The notes under the pieces were generated by a model. That model saw nothing but the letters and a program-made list of their open reading frames with translations, did not search any database and had not been told where the DNA came from. Positions 19,594-28,318 of a stretch of DNA of 64,000 nt are shown here, piece by piece. The position numbers and the translations under genes are program-made. Position 1 is the stretch's first letter. Each line of letters opens with the position of its first letter. The stretch is from Archangium minus (GTDB lineage: Bacteria > Myxococcota > Myxococcia > Myxococcales > Myxococcaceae), in the NCBI RefSeq assembly GCF_044360475.1, contig NZ_CP043494.1, positions 12,090,001 through 12,154,000 of the forward strand, read 5' to 3'.

Positions 19594-19920
19594 TCAGGTG
19601 AGGACCCGCCCGGCCACCTTGAGCGCCTGATCCAGGTAGCCCGCGAGCTCGGTCAGCCGGCCCACCGCCTGGGTCACCTTGTGCAGGTCCTCGGCCGCCT
19701 CGGTCAGGGCGTGGTTGGTCTCGTGCATGGCGTCAGTGGCCTGTTTGAACTCGGCCGACTCCGCGTCGAAGCGCGCGCCCAACAGCCGCATCAGCAGTTC
19801 GCGCAGCCGCTTGCCGTGGGCGAGGTACTCGGCACGGGTCTCCTGCGGAAGGGCGCCACTCATCGACAGGTCGAAGCTGCGCTCGACAATACGGGTCAAC
19901 GTCTGGGTGTCGAAGACCAT
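19594..19920 (-). CDS. small helical protein of unknown function
   Basis: The 108-residue product has no signal peptide and is predicted by eye to be almost all helix, with a run ALTEAAEDLHKVTQAVGRLTEL that could form a coiled coil. It starts four bases after the lipoprotein gene at 19925 and belongs to the same operon. I do not recognise the family. A structural partner of the lipoprotein is a reasonable guess. Confidence 0.55.
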   Translation of the reverse strand: MVFDTQTLTRIVERSFDLSMSGALPQETRAEYLAHGKRLRELLMRLLGARFDAESAEFKQATDAMHETNHALTEAAEDLHKVTQAVGRLTELAGYLDQALKVAGRVLT

Positions 19921-19924
19921 GGCG

Positions 19925-20863
19925 TCACTCCTTCTGGGGCTCGCGGATGCGCTGGACAGCGGCGGCGGCGGTCTCCACCCGGCCCCGGAAGGACTGCATG
20001 GCGGCGGAGAGCTCCTCGAAGGACTCCGGCTTGCGATCCGCGCGGGCGAAGCGCAGCAGGGCCTCGTGTGCGTCACGCAGGGCGCGGGCCAGTTCCACGG
20101 GGTTGGCCACCACCAGCGCCTCGTAGGACTCGGAGGCGCGACGGATGTCGTCCAGCACGGCGCGGCGCTCGGCGAGCGTCAGCTTTCCGCGCTGGAGGTT
20201 GTAGTACATCACCCGGAAGGCCAGCGCCTGCTTGGCACCCGTGAGCCGCTGGGGCCCGAGCACCTCCACCATGTCCTTCTCCAGCAGGTTAATGATGGCG
20301 TTTACCTGCGGCGAGCCCTGCTCGATTCCCTTCTGGAGGGCCTGGCCCTGCCTGGCCTCGAGGAAGAGTGAGCCCACCACGCCCACCAGCGTCGTCACCG
20401 GCTCCACGTACTTGCTGGCCGTGGAGTCACCCTTGCCCGCCAGCGTCTGCAACTGCTGACCCAGGGAGCCGAGCTGCGTCCCCAGGGCGGTGGCCCCCTC
20501 GGGCAGCTTGCCCGCGTTCTCCGCGCCAGCCAGGGTGGCCAGGCGCTCGGCGTAGACCCCCAGCAGGGCGATGGCGTCCATGCGCGCCTGAATGGACTCC
20601 GGCGAGAAGAGCGTCCCCACCAGCGGCGTGGGCTGACCGGCCGCGTCCGCGGCGAGCACCTCCAGCGCTGGGTCGTATAGGCGCTCGTCGAGGTAGACAT
20701 CCCGCTCGAAACGGTTGAGCTCCGAGTAGTACTGGCCCAGCGCGGTGCTGGCCTTGGTGTTGCCCTGTTGGAACAAGGCGACAGGCTCGCGGTAGCTGCC
20801 CGGCGTCTTGCAGCCCGCCAGCAGCAGCATCAACCCGAGCACCCACCCTCGCATCCCTCTCAT
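19925..20863 (-). CDS. helical lipoprotein of unknown function
   Basis: The 312-residue product has a lipoprotein signal (GLMLLLAGC, Cys18) followed by a mature part that looks almost wholly alpha-helical, with frequent Ala, Leu, Glu and Arg heptad-like spacing. No catalytic motif is visible. It lies in a three-gene minus-strand operon between a Pro-rich 78-residue protein and a 108-residue helical protein. It probably faces the periplasm from the inner or outer membrane. The family is not recognised. Confidence 0.65.
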   Translation of the reverse strand: MRGMRGWVLGLMLLLAGCKTPGSYREPVALFQQGNTKASTALGQYYSELNRFERDVYLDERLYDPALEVLAADAAGQPTPLVGTLFSPESIQARMDAIALLGVYAERLATLAGAENAGKLPEGATALGTQLGSLGQQLQTLAGKGDSTASKYVEPVTTLVGVVGSLFLEARQGQALQKGIEQGSPQVNAIINLLEKDMVEVLGPQRLTGAKQALAFRVMYYNLQRGKLTLAERRAVLDDIRRASESYEALVVANPVELARALRDAHEALLRFARADRKPESFEELSAAMQSFRGRVETAAAAVQRIREPQKE

Positions 20864-20902
20864 CGACTCTCCCCGAGACTGAGTGGCTACGACTTCCCGA
20901 GC

Positions 20903-21139
20903 CTACTTCTCCTGTGTGGACGAGTTCTCCTGTGTGATGGAGGTGCCCTCCACATCCTCCGTCCATTCCGAGGAGGGAATCACCACGGTGCCCGGAATGG
21001 GAGGCCGGGGAGGGGGTGGCTTGTTGGCCGCTTCACGTTCCGCCAGGACCTCCGGCGGCGGCGGCGGCACGTCCGTGTAGACGGTGTAGCGCGCTTCGTA
21101 GGTGCGGATGCGCTCTGGAGGGGAGACGTCCATCAGCAT
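20903..21139 (-). CDS. small proline-rich protein
   Basis: The 78-residue product has a central VYTDVPPPPPEVL and PPPPRPPIPGTVV stretch and a Ser/Thr/Gln-rich tail. There is no signal peptide in the chosen frame; another ATG two codons downstream is possible. It leads a three-gene operon with a lipoprotein. Third-position G/C bias and operon spacing support it as a real gene. The function is unknown; the Pro-rich segment could span part of the periplasm if the protein is exported. Confidence 0.45.
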   Translation of the reverse strand: MLMDVSPPERIRTYEARYTVYTDVPPPPPEVLAEREAANKPPPPRPPIPGTVVIPSSEWTEDVEGTSITQENSSTQEK

Positions 21140-21256
21140 GGGGGTCGGCTCCCAAGGGAGCGGCCAGTCCCGCCCCCTCGCCGGCGGGTGGCCTCGGCCC
21201 ATCCAACCAGCGGTGTAGACTCACGAACGTTGATCGCCGTACCCAGGGGGCGCTCC

Positions 21257-22885
21257 ATGCAGAAGAAGATTTCCGACGATTCGGCGACGACGGCCACGCA
21301 CTTTCGTGGCTGGGAGAGACCCGCCCAGAGCACCGTGCCGGCCCTGACACTCGTCTCCCATCCACAACCCGAGCGCATCGGAGAGCGCCTGCTGCTCGAG
21401 ATGTTGGCCGCCGTGGGCAGGACGGCGTCCCTGTCACGCAATGCCCCCGAGTTCTCCCACCCCGGAAGCCTCCTGGCGCGGCCCCTGGGAGATCCCTTCC
21501 TCAGCCGCAAACCCGTGCAGTTCGAGCCTGGAACGCGTGGGCGCCTGCGGCTGCTCGCGCCCGAGGACGGCACGCCGGTGCGGGTGGCGGGTCAGCCCGT
21601 CCGAGGAAGCCGAGAGTTCACTCCCGCGGAGGTGGCAGCGGGTGTGCCGATCGTGCTCGCCGAGCGCGTGGTGGTGCTGCTCCACCTGGCGCTCGCGCCC
21701 GAGCTGCCTCCCACGGGGGACCTGGGCATGGTGGGTCAGGGCGAGGGCGTGCGGCGCGTGCGCGAGGACGTCCTCCGCGTGGCCGACCTGGATGTGCCGG
21801 TGCTCGTCCGAGGAGAGACGGGCTCGGGCAAGGAGCTGGTGGCGCGCGCCATCCACCAGAACAGCCCGCGCCGCGGCGGCCCCTTCATCAGCGTCAACCT
21901 GGGCGCCCTCTCCAAGGAGCTGGTCTCCGCCGAGCTCTTCGGCGCGCAGAAGGGCGCGTACACGGGCGCCGCCAAGAATCGCGAGGGCTTCTTCCGCGCC
22001 GCCCACGGGGGCACCCTCTTCCTGGATGAGGTGGGCGAGGCTCCGCCCGAGGTGCAGGTGGCGCTGCTGCGCGTGCTGGAGACGGGCGAGGTGTTCCCCG
22101 TGGGCAGTCACGCGCCAGTGCCCGTGGACGTGCGGCTCATCACCGCCACGGACGCCAACCTGGAGGAACGCATCCGTCAGGGTGTCTTCAAGGCGCCGCT
22201 GCTGCACCGGCTGGCGGGTTTTGAAATTCAGGTGCCGCCCCTGCGCGAGCGCCGCGAGGACATCGGCCCGCTCTTCCTCCACTTCGCCCGCCAAGAGCTG
22301 AAGGCCACGGGCGAGCTGCAGCGGCTGTCGGGCGCGGGCCCTCACACCGAGCCGTGGCTGCCCGCCTCGCTCGCCGTTCGCCTGGTGCGCTACGCCTGGC
22401 CCGGCAACATCCGCCAGCTGCGCAACGTCACCCGGCAGCTCGTCATCGGCAGCCGCGGCCTGCCGGGCCTGCGTGTCGATGCGCGGCTCGAGCAGGAGCT
22501 GGACGCCTCCGTCCTCCCCCTCCCTGGCTACGCTCCGACCCCGCTCCCCGCGCGCACCGCCGCGGACACACCGCTCCCCGAGGAGACGTCCCCCACCCGG
22601 CGCAAGCCCTCCGATGTCGGGGAGCAGGAGTTGCTGACGGCCCTGCGCGCCAGCGACTGGGATCTCAAGGCGACCGCGGAGCGGCTGGGGATCTCCCGCG
22701 CCTCCGTCTACATGCTCATCGAGAAGAGCTCCCTGCTGCGCACCGCCGGGGACCTCAGCCCGGAGGAGATCTCCCGCTGCTTCCACGAGTGCCAGGGAGA
22801 CCTGGACCAGATGGTGCAGCGGCTCGAGGTCTCCAAGCGCGCGCTCCAGCGCCGCGTGCGCGAGCTGGGCCTGGGCAGCGCCTGA
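21257..22885 (+). CDS. sigma54-dependent transcription activator with non-receiver N-terminus
   Basis: The 542-residue protein has a central AAA+ domain with Walker A GETGSGKE (186-193), sigma54-contact loop GAYTGA (233-238, Tyr instead of the usual Phe) and Walker B GGTLFLDEVGE (251-261). It ends with a Fis-like helix-turn-helix (LKATAERLGISRASVYMLIEK). The N-terminal 155 residues contain a strand-rich stretch (about 85-145) like a degenerate FHA domain; there is no receiver domain. Such FHA-type enhancer-binding proteins are numerous in myxobacteria and respond to Ser/Thr kinases or protein partners. The ATG at 21257 follows GGGGGCGCTCC. Confidence 0.9.
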   Translation: MQKKISDDSATTATHFRGWERPAQSTVPALTLVSHPQPERIGERLLLEMLAAVGRTASLSRNAPEFSHPGSLLARPLGDPFLSRKPVQFEPGTRGRLRLLAPEDGTPVRVAGQPVRGSREFTPAEVAAGVPIVLAERVVVLLHLALAPELPPTGDLGMVGQGEGVRRVREDVLRVADLDVPVLVRGETGSGKELVARAIHQNSPRRGGPFISVNLGALSKELVSAELFGAQKGAYTGAAKNREGFFRAAHGGTLFLDEVGEAPPEVQVALLRVLETGEVFPVGSHAPVPVDVRLITATDANLEERIRQGVFKAPLLHRLAGFEIQVPPLRERREDIGPLFLHFARQELKATGELQRLSGAGPHTEPWLPASLAVRLVRYAWPGNIRQLRNVTRQLVIGSRGLPGLRVDARLEQELDASVLPLPGYAPTPLPARTAADTPLPEETSPTRRKPSDVGEQELLTALRASDWDLKATAERLGISRASVYMLIEKSSLLRTAGDLSPEEISRCFHECQGDLDQMVQRLEVSKRALQRRVRELGLGSA

Positions 22886-22891
22886 CGCGCC

Positions 22892-23746
22892 TCAGCCGCG
22901 CAGGCGCGGGAGGATGGCGCGCAGGCTCGTGTCCATACCGCCGCGCGCCCCGAGCGAGGCGATCGCCTGGCGCTCGTACTCGAGCGTGTTGGTGCGGGCC
23001 ACGAACTGCACGCTGGCCCCGAGCGCCGCGGGCATCGCCAGGTCCAGCTCGAAGATGTCGCCGGCCACCAGCGTCGTCTCCGGGGAGGTGTCCGTCTCAT
23101 TCCAGATGCGGCGCAGCGCCTCGTAGTAACGGCCGCGGCGCAGGAAGATGGGACGCACCAGCGAACCCTCCACCCGCATCGTCTCGGGCAGGGCGTCGAA
23201 GACGGCATCGGGCGCAGCGGGAGACTCGATGAGGAACTTGCGCGCATCGCCGGACACCTGCAGGCGCTCACGGCCACGCGGCGCCAGCTTCGTCAGCTTC
23301 GCCTCTACCGTGTCCGTGTGCGCGTTGGTGACGACGTGGATGGGCAGCCCCGTGTCGAGCAGCGCCTCCAGCACCTCCTTCGCCTCGGGCTTGAAGGCCA
23401 TGCCCACCTGCGCGTAGGCCTCGCGGTAGAGCCTGTCCAGCAGCGCCGCCCGCTCCACCTTGTCCGGCAGCACCCCGAGCCGCTCACACAGCCGCCGCGC
23501 CACGAAGTTGGACAGCAGGTACGGGTCCGCCGTGGCCGGCGCCACGATGCGGCCTCCCACCTCCCAGCCGTGCTCCTCGGTGCTGGTCACCACCTGCGCC
23601 TCCACCTCCGCCCACCCCGCCTCCATCACGTCCCGGCCGAGCTCCTCGGACAGGCGCCTGCGGAAGTGCTGGACGAAGGGCGCGCCTTCCGCCGCCACGT
23701 CGGTGAAGGTCCCGTCGAAATCCAGCACCACGCATCGAATCGCCAT
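22892..23746 (-). CDS. HAD-superfamily hydrolase
   Basis: The 284-residue cytosolic protein starts with the HAD motif I VVLDFDGTFTD (nucleophile Asp9, acid/base Asp11), has motif II in VVTNAHTD (about 138-145) and a motif IV-like VAGDIFELD near residue 230. A helical cap domain lies between motifs I and II. It probably removes phosphate from a small metabolite, but the substrate is not evident. It is convergent with the sigma54 activator with a 6-base gap and is preceded by a large structured intergenic region. Confidence 0.85.
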   Translation of the reverse strand: MAIRCVVLDFDGTFTDVAAEGAPFVQHFRRRLSEELGRDVMEAGWAEVEAQVVTSTEEHGWEVGGRIVAPATADPYLLSNFVARRLCERLGVLPDKVERAALLDRLYREAYAQVGMAFKPEAKEVLEALLDTGLPIHVVTNAHTDTVEAKLTKLAPRGRERLQVSGDARKFLIESPAAPDAVFDALPETMRVEGSLVRPIFLRRGRYYEALRRIWNETDTSPETTLVAGDIFELDLAMPAALGASVQFVARTNTLEYERQAIASLGARGGMDTSLRAILPRLRG

Positions 23747-23854
23747 CGTCCTGAGTCCTCTCTGTCGCAGGAAGTGGGAATTAGGCTCCCTCCAGCACCG
23801 GAATCAAGCCGGAGCGCGTCAGTCCAGGCGGTGGAACCACTGGGGGCGTAGGCG

Positions 23855-23876
23855 TGTCAGACCCTCCGTGTAGAAC
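23855..23876. repeat. direct repeat copy 1 (TGTCAGACCC...TAGAAC)
   Basis: Matches the copy at 23942-23963 at 18 of 22 positions; the ends are identical and the four changes are in the middle. The copies are 87 bases apart. Confidence 0.6.
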
Positions 23877-23901
23877 GAGGGTCGCGGTCGGCGGAGGAAC
23901 C

Positions 23902-23936
23902 GTGGGCCCCGGCGTTGGGGAGACGCTGGGGCCCAC
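23902..23936. other. hairpin between the direct repeats
   Basis: GTGGGCCCC and GGGGCCCAC pair perfectly, extended by GCGT/ACGC after one mismatch, leaving a 7-base loop. There is no T-run on either side. Confidence 0.55.
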
Positions 23937-23941
23937 GGGCA

Positions 23942-23963
23942 TGTCAGACCCCCCCGATAGAAC
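23942..23963. repeat. direct repeat copy 2 (TGTCAGACCC...TAGAAC)
   Basis: Second copy of the 22-base repeat, on the far side of the 23902-23936 hairpin. Confidence 0.6.
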
Positions 23964-24049
23964 TCACGGTGTCGGCGCGACGTGGCGCCACATGCTCCGG
24001 TAGTCCCCTGGGAAGGCTACTGGAACATCCATGCAGTAGGGCTGCACTT

Positions 24050-24076
24050 CCGCCGGGCACCTTCGGGTGCTGGCGG
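24050..24076 (+). ncRNA. UUCG-tetraloop hairpin, possible structured RNA element
   Basis: An 11-bp stem (one G-T pair and one bulged G) closes on a C-TTCG-G tetraloop, one of the most stable RNA loops. It lies about 215 bases upstream of the histidine kinase start. Only the fold potential is seen; transcription is not shown. Confidence 0.3.
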
Positions 24077-24289
24077 CGGGGCGGCGCGTCCGGATCCCCT
24101 CCCCGGGCGCGCCGCCTCTTCTTTTGCGGGCCCCTTCTCGCACGGCCTCTTTCTCGCTTTGTGGGAAGCCCCCGCCACACGCCGCCAGGCTGACGGAAGA
24201 AACGCGCAGTGGACGACGCAGGGCTCCGCGCCCCCGCGCCTTTTCCGGACGCGCCACTATTGTGTGAGCGGGGGGGAATCCACGCAGGC

Positions 24290-26869
24290 ATGCCCGACAC
24301 CAACCTACCCGGTCTTCCGGAAGCATCAGCCCTGCTCGCGGAACGCGAACACCTGCGAGCGTTGCTGCGGATGATGCCCGTGGGAGTCTTCATCGTGGAC
24401 GCGCAGGGTCGGCTCGTGGAGGCCAACCCCGCCGCGGAGACCATCTGGGGAGGCGCGCTGCCCCAGGTGGGCCTGGAAGGCTACGGCGTCTTCGAGGGCT
24501 ACTGGCCCGGAAGCAGCCAGCGGCTGAAGCCACAGGAGTGGGCGCTGGCTCGCACGCTGCGGGACGGGCAGCCGGTGGTGAACGAGGAGGTGGAGATTAT
24601 CGGCTTCGACGGCGTGCGGCGCACGGTGCTGCACTCCACCACGGCCCTGAAAGACGAGCAGGGCACCATCCTCGGGGCAGTGGCGGTGAAGGTGGACATC
24701 ACCCCGCGGCGGCAGGCGGAGCACGCCAAGGCCTTCCTCGCCGAGGCCACGCGCCTGCTGGTGGAGTCGCTGGACTGGGAGAGCACGCTGCAGGCGATGG
24801 CGCGGCTGGCCACGCGCCAGCTGGCCGACTTCTGCCTCATTGACGTGGTGGGCGACGACGGCGAGCTGCACCGCCTGGCCGCCACCGCCCGGGAGCCCCA
24901 CCACCAGGCGTTGATCCCCGGGCTGATGCACTTCCCGCCCAAGGTGGGCAGCCAGAGTCCACTGGCGAAGGTGTTCATCGAGGGCCGCTCGCTGCTCATC
25001 CCGGAGCTCTCCCACGAGACGTTGGCCGCGCTCGCGCGCTCGCCCGAGCACCTGCGGGCCATGGAGCTGATGGGGCCACGCGCCTGCATGGTGGTGCCGC
25101 TGTCGGTGGGCGCGCGCCGGGTGGGGATGATCAACTTCATCCACGCCACGCCGGGCCGGCACTACACACAGCGAGAGCTGGGGTACGCCGAGGAGCTCGC
25201 CCGGCGCGTGGCCTTCGTGGTGGAGCATGCCCGGCTCCTCCGGGAGACCCAGGGAGCGCTGAGGGCACGTGACACCTCGCTGGCGGTGCTGGAGTCCTTC
25301 CTCGCAGCCTCACCGGTGGGCATGGGCTTCGTGGACCGCGAGCTGCGCTACGTCCACATCAACCCGGTGCTGGCGACCATCAACGGCAAGCCTCCCGAGG
25401 AGCACCTGGGACGCCGCGTGCACGAAGTGCTGCCAGAGTTGGCGGAGACCCGTGACGTGGAGCGGATGCTGCGCTCCGTGATGGAGCGCGGCGCGCCCCT
25501 GCTGAACTTGGACGACACGGTGTCTGCGCGCTCCGACACCCCGCCACGCCTGGTGCGCACCTCCTTGTTTCCGGTGATGGCGAAGGGGGAGACGCTGGGC
25601 GTGGGCATGGTAGTGCTGGACATCACCGAGCAGAAGCGGGTGGAGGAGGGACTGCGCTTCCTCGCCGAGGCCACCGCCCAGCTGTCCGCGTCGCTGGACC
25701 TGCGCACCACGCTGGAGAACACCGCGCGGCTGGTGGCCGAGCACATGGCGGACTACTGCCTGGTGGACGTGCTCTCCGCGGACGGGCAGCACCTGGAGCG
25801 GGTCGCGGCGGTGTCGCGTGAACCCGGCAAACAGCGACTCCTCGATGAGTCCTCGCGCTTCTCGACCCTCAACCAGCCGGGCTCTCCCATCCGACAGGTC
25901 CTGGAGTCGGGCCGGGCGGCGCTGATGTCCGAGGTGCCCGAGACCTTCATGAACGACCGCATCACGGACCCCGAGCCCCGGGCCGTGCTGGAGCAACTGC
26001 GCCCGCGCTCCGTCATGATGGTGCCGCTCATCGCCCGGGAGCGCACGCTGGGGGTGCTGTCGGTGGTGAGCCAGGACCCGGCGCGCCGCTACACCGAACG
26101 CGACCTCGCGTTCCTCGAAGATCTAGCCTGGCGCGCGGCGCTGGCGGTGGACAACGCGCGGCTCTTCCAGCAGGCGGAGCAGGCGGTGGCCGCGCGGGAC
26201 GAGTTCGTGGCCATCGCCACGCACGAGCTGCGCACTCCCCTGTCCGCGCTGAGTCTGCAATTGACGGCGCTCCAGCGCGCGGTGGACACGGGGCGCCCAC
26301 CCACCGAGGAGCGGCTGAGGCAATCCCTCCTGACAGCCCGGCGGCAGACAGAGCGGCTGGAGCAGCTCGTCAGCCACCTGCTGGACGTGTCGCGCATCTC
26401 CACCGGACGCATGGAGCTGGAGCCGGAGGCGGTAGACCTCTCGGAACTGGTGCAGCGTCTGGTGTTGCGCTTCGAGGACAAGCTGGCGGAGTCCGGGTGC
26501 ACGCCGGTGGTGCGCGCGGACGCACCGGTGGTGGCGAAGGTGGATCGGCTGCGCGTGGAGCAGGTGCTGATGAACCTGCTCTCCAACGCGATGAAGTACG
26601 CCCCCGGCCAACCGGTAGAGCTGAGCGTGGCGCTCGAGCAGCAGGAGGCAGTGCTCGGGGTGCGGGATCACGGACCGGGCATCTCCCCGGAGGCCCAGGC
26701 ACGCATCTTCGAGCGCTACCAACGGGCCTCGGGCCGGCACTCGCGCGAGAGCCTGGGGCTGGGCCTCTACGTGTCCAGGCAGATTGCACGCGCCCACGGC
26801 GGTGAGCTGGCGGTGCAGAGCACGCCCGGCCAGGGCTCGCACTTCATCCTCCGCCTCCCGCTCGGCTGA
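24290..26869 (+). CDS. PAS-GAF-PAS-GAF sensor histidine kinase
   Basis: The 859-residue soluble protein has two PAS domains (about 20-145, ending VKVDITPRR, and 345-465, ending VVLDITEQKR), each followed by a GAF domain (about 155-325 and 470-625; both contain DFCL/DYCL-type strands). A HisKA domain with His645 in IATHELRTP and a HATPase domain (MNLLSNAMKYAP, SLGLGLYVSRQIARAHGG) follow. The duplicated PAS-GAF unit looks like an internal duplication. No response regulator is adjacent. The ATG at 24290 is preferred; a GTG at 24209 would add 27 residues without domain support. Confidence 0.92.
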   Translation: MPDTNLPGLPEASALLAEREHLRALLRMMPVGVFIVDAQGRLVEANPAAETIWGGALPQVGLEGYGVFEGYWPGSSQRLKPQEWALARTLRDGQPVVNEEVEIIGFDGVRRTVLHSTTALKDEQGTILGAVAVKVDITPRRQAEHAKAFLAEATRLLVESLDWESTLQAMARLATRQLADFCLIDVVGDDGELHRLAATAREPHHQALIPGLMHFPPKVGSQSPLAKVFIEGRSLLIPELSHETLAALARSPEHLRAMELMGPRACMVVPLSVGARRVGMINFIHATPGRHYTQRELGYAEELARRVAFVVEHARLLRETQGALRARDTSLAVLESFLAASPVGMGFVDRELRYVHINPVLATINGKPPEEHLGRRVHEVLPELAETRDVERMLRSVMERGAPLLNLDDTVSARSDTPPRLVRTSLFPVMAKGETLGVGMVVLDITEQKRVEEGLRFLAEATAQLSASLDLRTTLENTARLVAEHMADYCLVDVLSADGQHLERVAAVSREPGKQRLLDESSRFSTLNQPGSPIRQVLESGRAALMSEVPETFMNDRITDPEPRAVLEQLRPRSVMMVPLIARERTLGVLSVVSQDPARRYTERDLAFLEDLAWRAALAVDNARLFQQAEQAVAARDEFVAIATHELRTPLSALSLQLTALQRAVDTGRPPTEERLRQSLLTARRQTERLEQLVSHLLDVSRISTGRMELEPEAVDLSELVQRLVLRFEDKLAESGCTPVVRADAPVVAKVDRLRVEQVLMNLLSNAMKYAPGQPVELSVALEQQEAVLGVRDHGPGISPEAQARIFERYQRASGRHSRESLGLGLYVSRQIARAHGGELAVQSTPGQGSHFILRLPLG

Positions 26870-26924
26870 GCACCCCTCCCCCGAGCCCCACCCGGGACGA
26901 TTCCCTTGCGCCGCGACCAAAAAC

Positions 26925-26952
26925 TGAGCATGATCATTCTTGAGCATGGTCA
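26925..26952 (+). promoter_or_regulatory. probable operator of the TetR regulator
   Basis: TGAGCATGATCA (26925-26936) and TGAGCATGGTCA (26941-26952) repeat with one change at 16-base spacing, and the first contains the palindrome TGATCA. The second copy covers the ATG of the TetR gene, so binding would block its own expression. Confidence 0.5.
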
Positions 26953-27632
26953 CTTCTCGAAAGAGTCGCGCCCGTCCGGAGCCCACCGAGGCCCCCGGAC
27001 TGAGGGAGCGCAACAAGCAGGAGAAGCTGGAGCGCATCCAGCAAGCAGCGCGGGAGCTCTTCGCGAAGAAGGGCTTCGCGGAGACGACGACGCGGGAGAT
27101 CGCCGAGCGGGCGGGCGTGGGCACGGGGACGCTGTTCCTCTACGCGCGCACCAAGGAGGAGCTGCTGATGCTGGTGCTCTCCGAGCGAGTCGAGGCGGTG
27201 CAGGAGGAGCGCTTCCGCACGCTGCCTCGGGAGGCCCCGCTGTTGAAGCAGCTACTGCACGTCTTCGAGGGCTTCTTCACCTTCTACGCGAAGGAGCCAA
27301 AGCTGGCGCGCATGTTCATCCGGGAGCTGCTCTTCCTGGAGCCGGCTCCCGCGGGCGAGCGGCTCCAGCTGGAGCGGACCTTCGCGGCCCGGCTGGCGGA
27401 GCTGGTGGCCACCGCTCGCGAGCGCGGCGAGGTGGCGCCCGACGTGGACCTGGAGACGGCCGGGTTCAACCTCTTCGCGCTGTACATCACGACGCTGATG
27501 GGCTGGCTGTCCGGGGCGCTGGGTCCCGGGGAGAGCTGGCGGGTGGCACTCGAGCGCGCGCTCGCGCTCCAGCTCCGAGGCTTCGGGCCGGGCGAGCCCC
27601 CCACATCCAAGAGCAACCGGAGGAAGTCATGA
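26946..27632 (+). CDS. TetR-family transcriptional regulator
   Basis: The 228-residue protein has a typical N-terminal DNA-binding domain (about residues 22-70: KLERIQQAARELFAKKGFAETTTREIAERAGVGTGTLFLYARTKEELL, seen as helix-turn-helix) and a helical ligand-binding C-terminal domain. Its stop overlaps the COQ4-like gene start as ATGA, so the pair is co-regulated. Repeats over its start suggest autorepression. The inducer is likely a lipid-like or hydrophobic compound, as for many TetR proteins, but this is inference. A TTG at 26940 is an alternative start. Confidence 0.9.
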   Translation: MVTSRKSRARPEPTEAPGLRERNKQEKLERIQQAARELFAKKGFAETTTREIAERAGVGTGTLFLYARTKEELLMLVLSERVEAVQEERFRTLPREAPLLKQLLHVFEGFFTFYAKEPKLARMFIRELLFLEPAPAGERLQLERTFAARLAELVATARERGEVAPDVDLETAGFNLFALYITTLMGWLSGALGPGESWRVALERALALQLRGFGPGEPPTSKSNRRKS

Positions 27633-28216
27633 GCCACGAGGCAACCCTGACACTGAGACAGGCGCGCGAGCGCTACTTCGAGGAGAACGGTTTCGGGACG
27701 GGAGGCAACTACGACGAGCGCTGGGTGCGAGTGGACGTGGGCCCGGTGCCGGTGTGGTTTCCCAACTCGGCGGAGCGGGTGCGCGCGCTGCGCTTCCATG
27801 ACCTGCACCATGTGCTGACGGGCTACCGGACGGACTTTCCGGGCGAGTGCGAAATCTCGGCCTGGGAGGTGGCGGGCGGGTGCACGAACCACTGGGTCGC
27901 GTGGCTCCTGAACCTCTCCGGCATGGGCGCAGGGCTGTTCTTCATGCCGCGCCGAGTGGCGAAGGCCTTCCAGCGGGGCCTGCACACGCGCAACCTCTAC
28001 CGCGCCGAGTACGGCGAGGCCCTGCTGGGACAAACGGTGGAGGAGATGAAGCGCGCGCTCGGAATGGACAAGCCGGTGCCCGCCCCGACGTGGAAGGACC
28101 GGTGGACCCTCGTGGGCTGGTCGCTCGCGGCACTGCTCACCTCCGCACTGGGCGTGGCGCTCTCCCTGACACCGCTAGCACTGGTGGCGTGGGCGCTGGC
28201 GAACCTGCTGCACTGA
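27629..28216 (+). CDS. COQ4-like protein with C-terminal membrane segment
   Basis: The 195-residue protein contains His57-Asp58-x-x-His61 followed after exactly 11 residues by Glu73, the HDxxHx11E metal motif of COQ4, which in ubiquinone synthesis binds the ring precursor and helps C1 decarboxylation/hydroxylation. The C-terminus has one or two hydrophobic helices (about 150-195). COQ4 proteins are usually about 230 residues, so this is a compact relative. No other quinone-synthesis genes are nearby, and myxobacteria use menaquinone, so a different lipid substrate is likely. It is coupled to the TetR gene. Confidence 0.7.
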   Translation: MSHEATLTLRQARERYFEENGFGTGGNYDERWVRVDVGPVPVWFPNSAERVRALRFHDLHHVLTGYRTDFPGECEISAWEVAGGCTNHWVAWLLNLSGMGAGLFFMPRRVAKAFQRGLHTRNLYRAEYGEALLGQTVEEMKRALGMDKPVPAPTWKDRWTLVGWSLAALLTSALGVALSLTPLALVAWALANLLH

Positions 28217-28318
28217 ACGGCACGCGCACGTGCCCACCCCTTGCTCCTTGAGACCTACCCGAGCGCCCTGAATATGTTCTGAGCTCCAACCAACCACGAG
28301 CGCCGAGGAGAGGCCCGG

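Larger units (their letters stand above)
23747..24289. other. 543-base gene-free region with repeats and stable hairpins
   Basis: Both flanking genes point away from this region. It holds two imperfect 22-base direct repeats (23855-23876 and 23942-23963) beginning TGTCAGACCC and ending TAGAAC, a long hairpin between them (23902-23936), and a UUCG-loop hairpin (24050-24076). It also contains GTAG...CTAC pairing around 24000-24020. No open frame with coding character was found. It may carry promoters for both genes and a structured RNA. Confidence 0.6.

Noticed and set aside
21434..22786. 450-codon open frame on the minus strand
   Set aside because: Lies opposite the AAA+ domain of the sigma54 activator, which has complete motifs.
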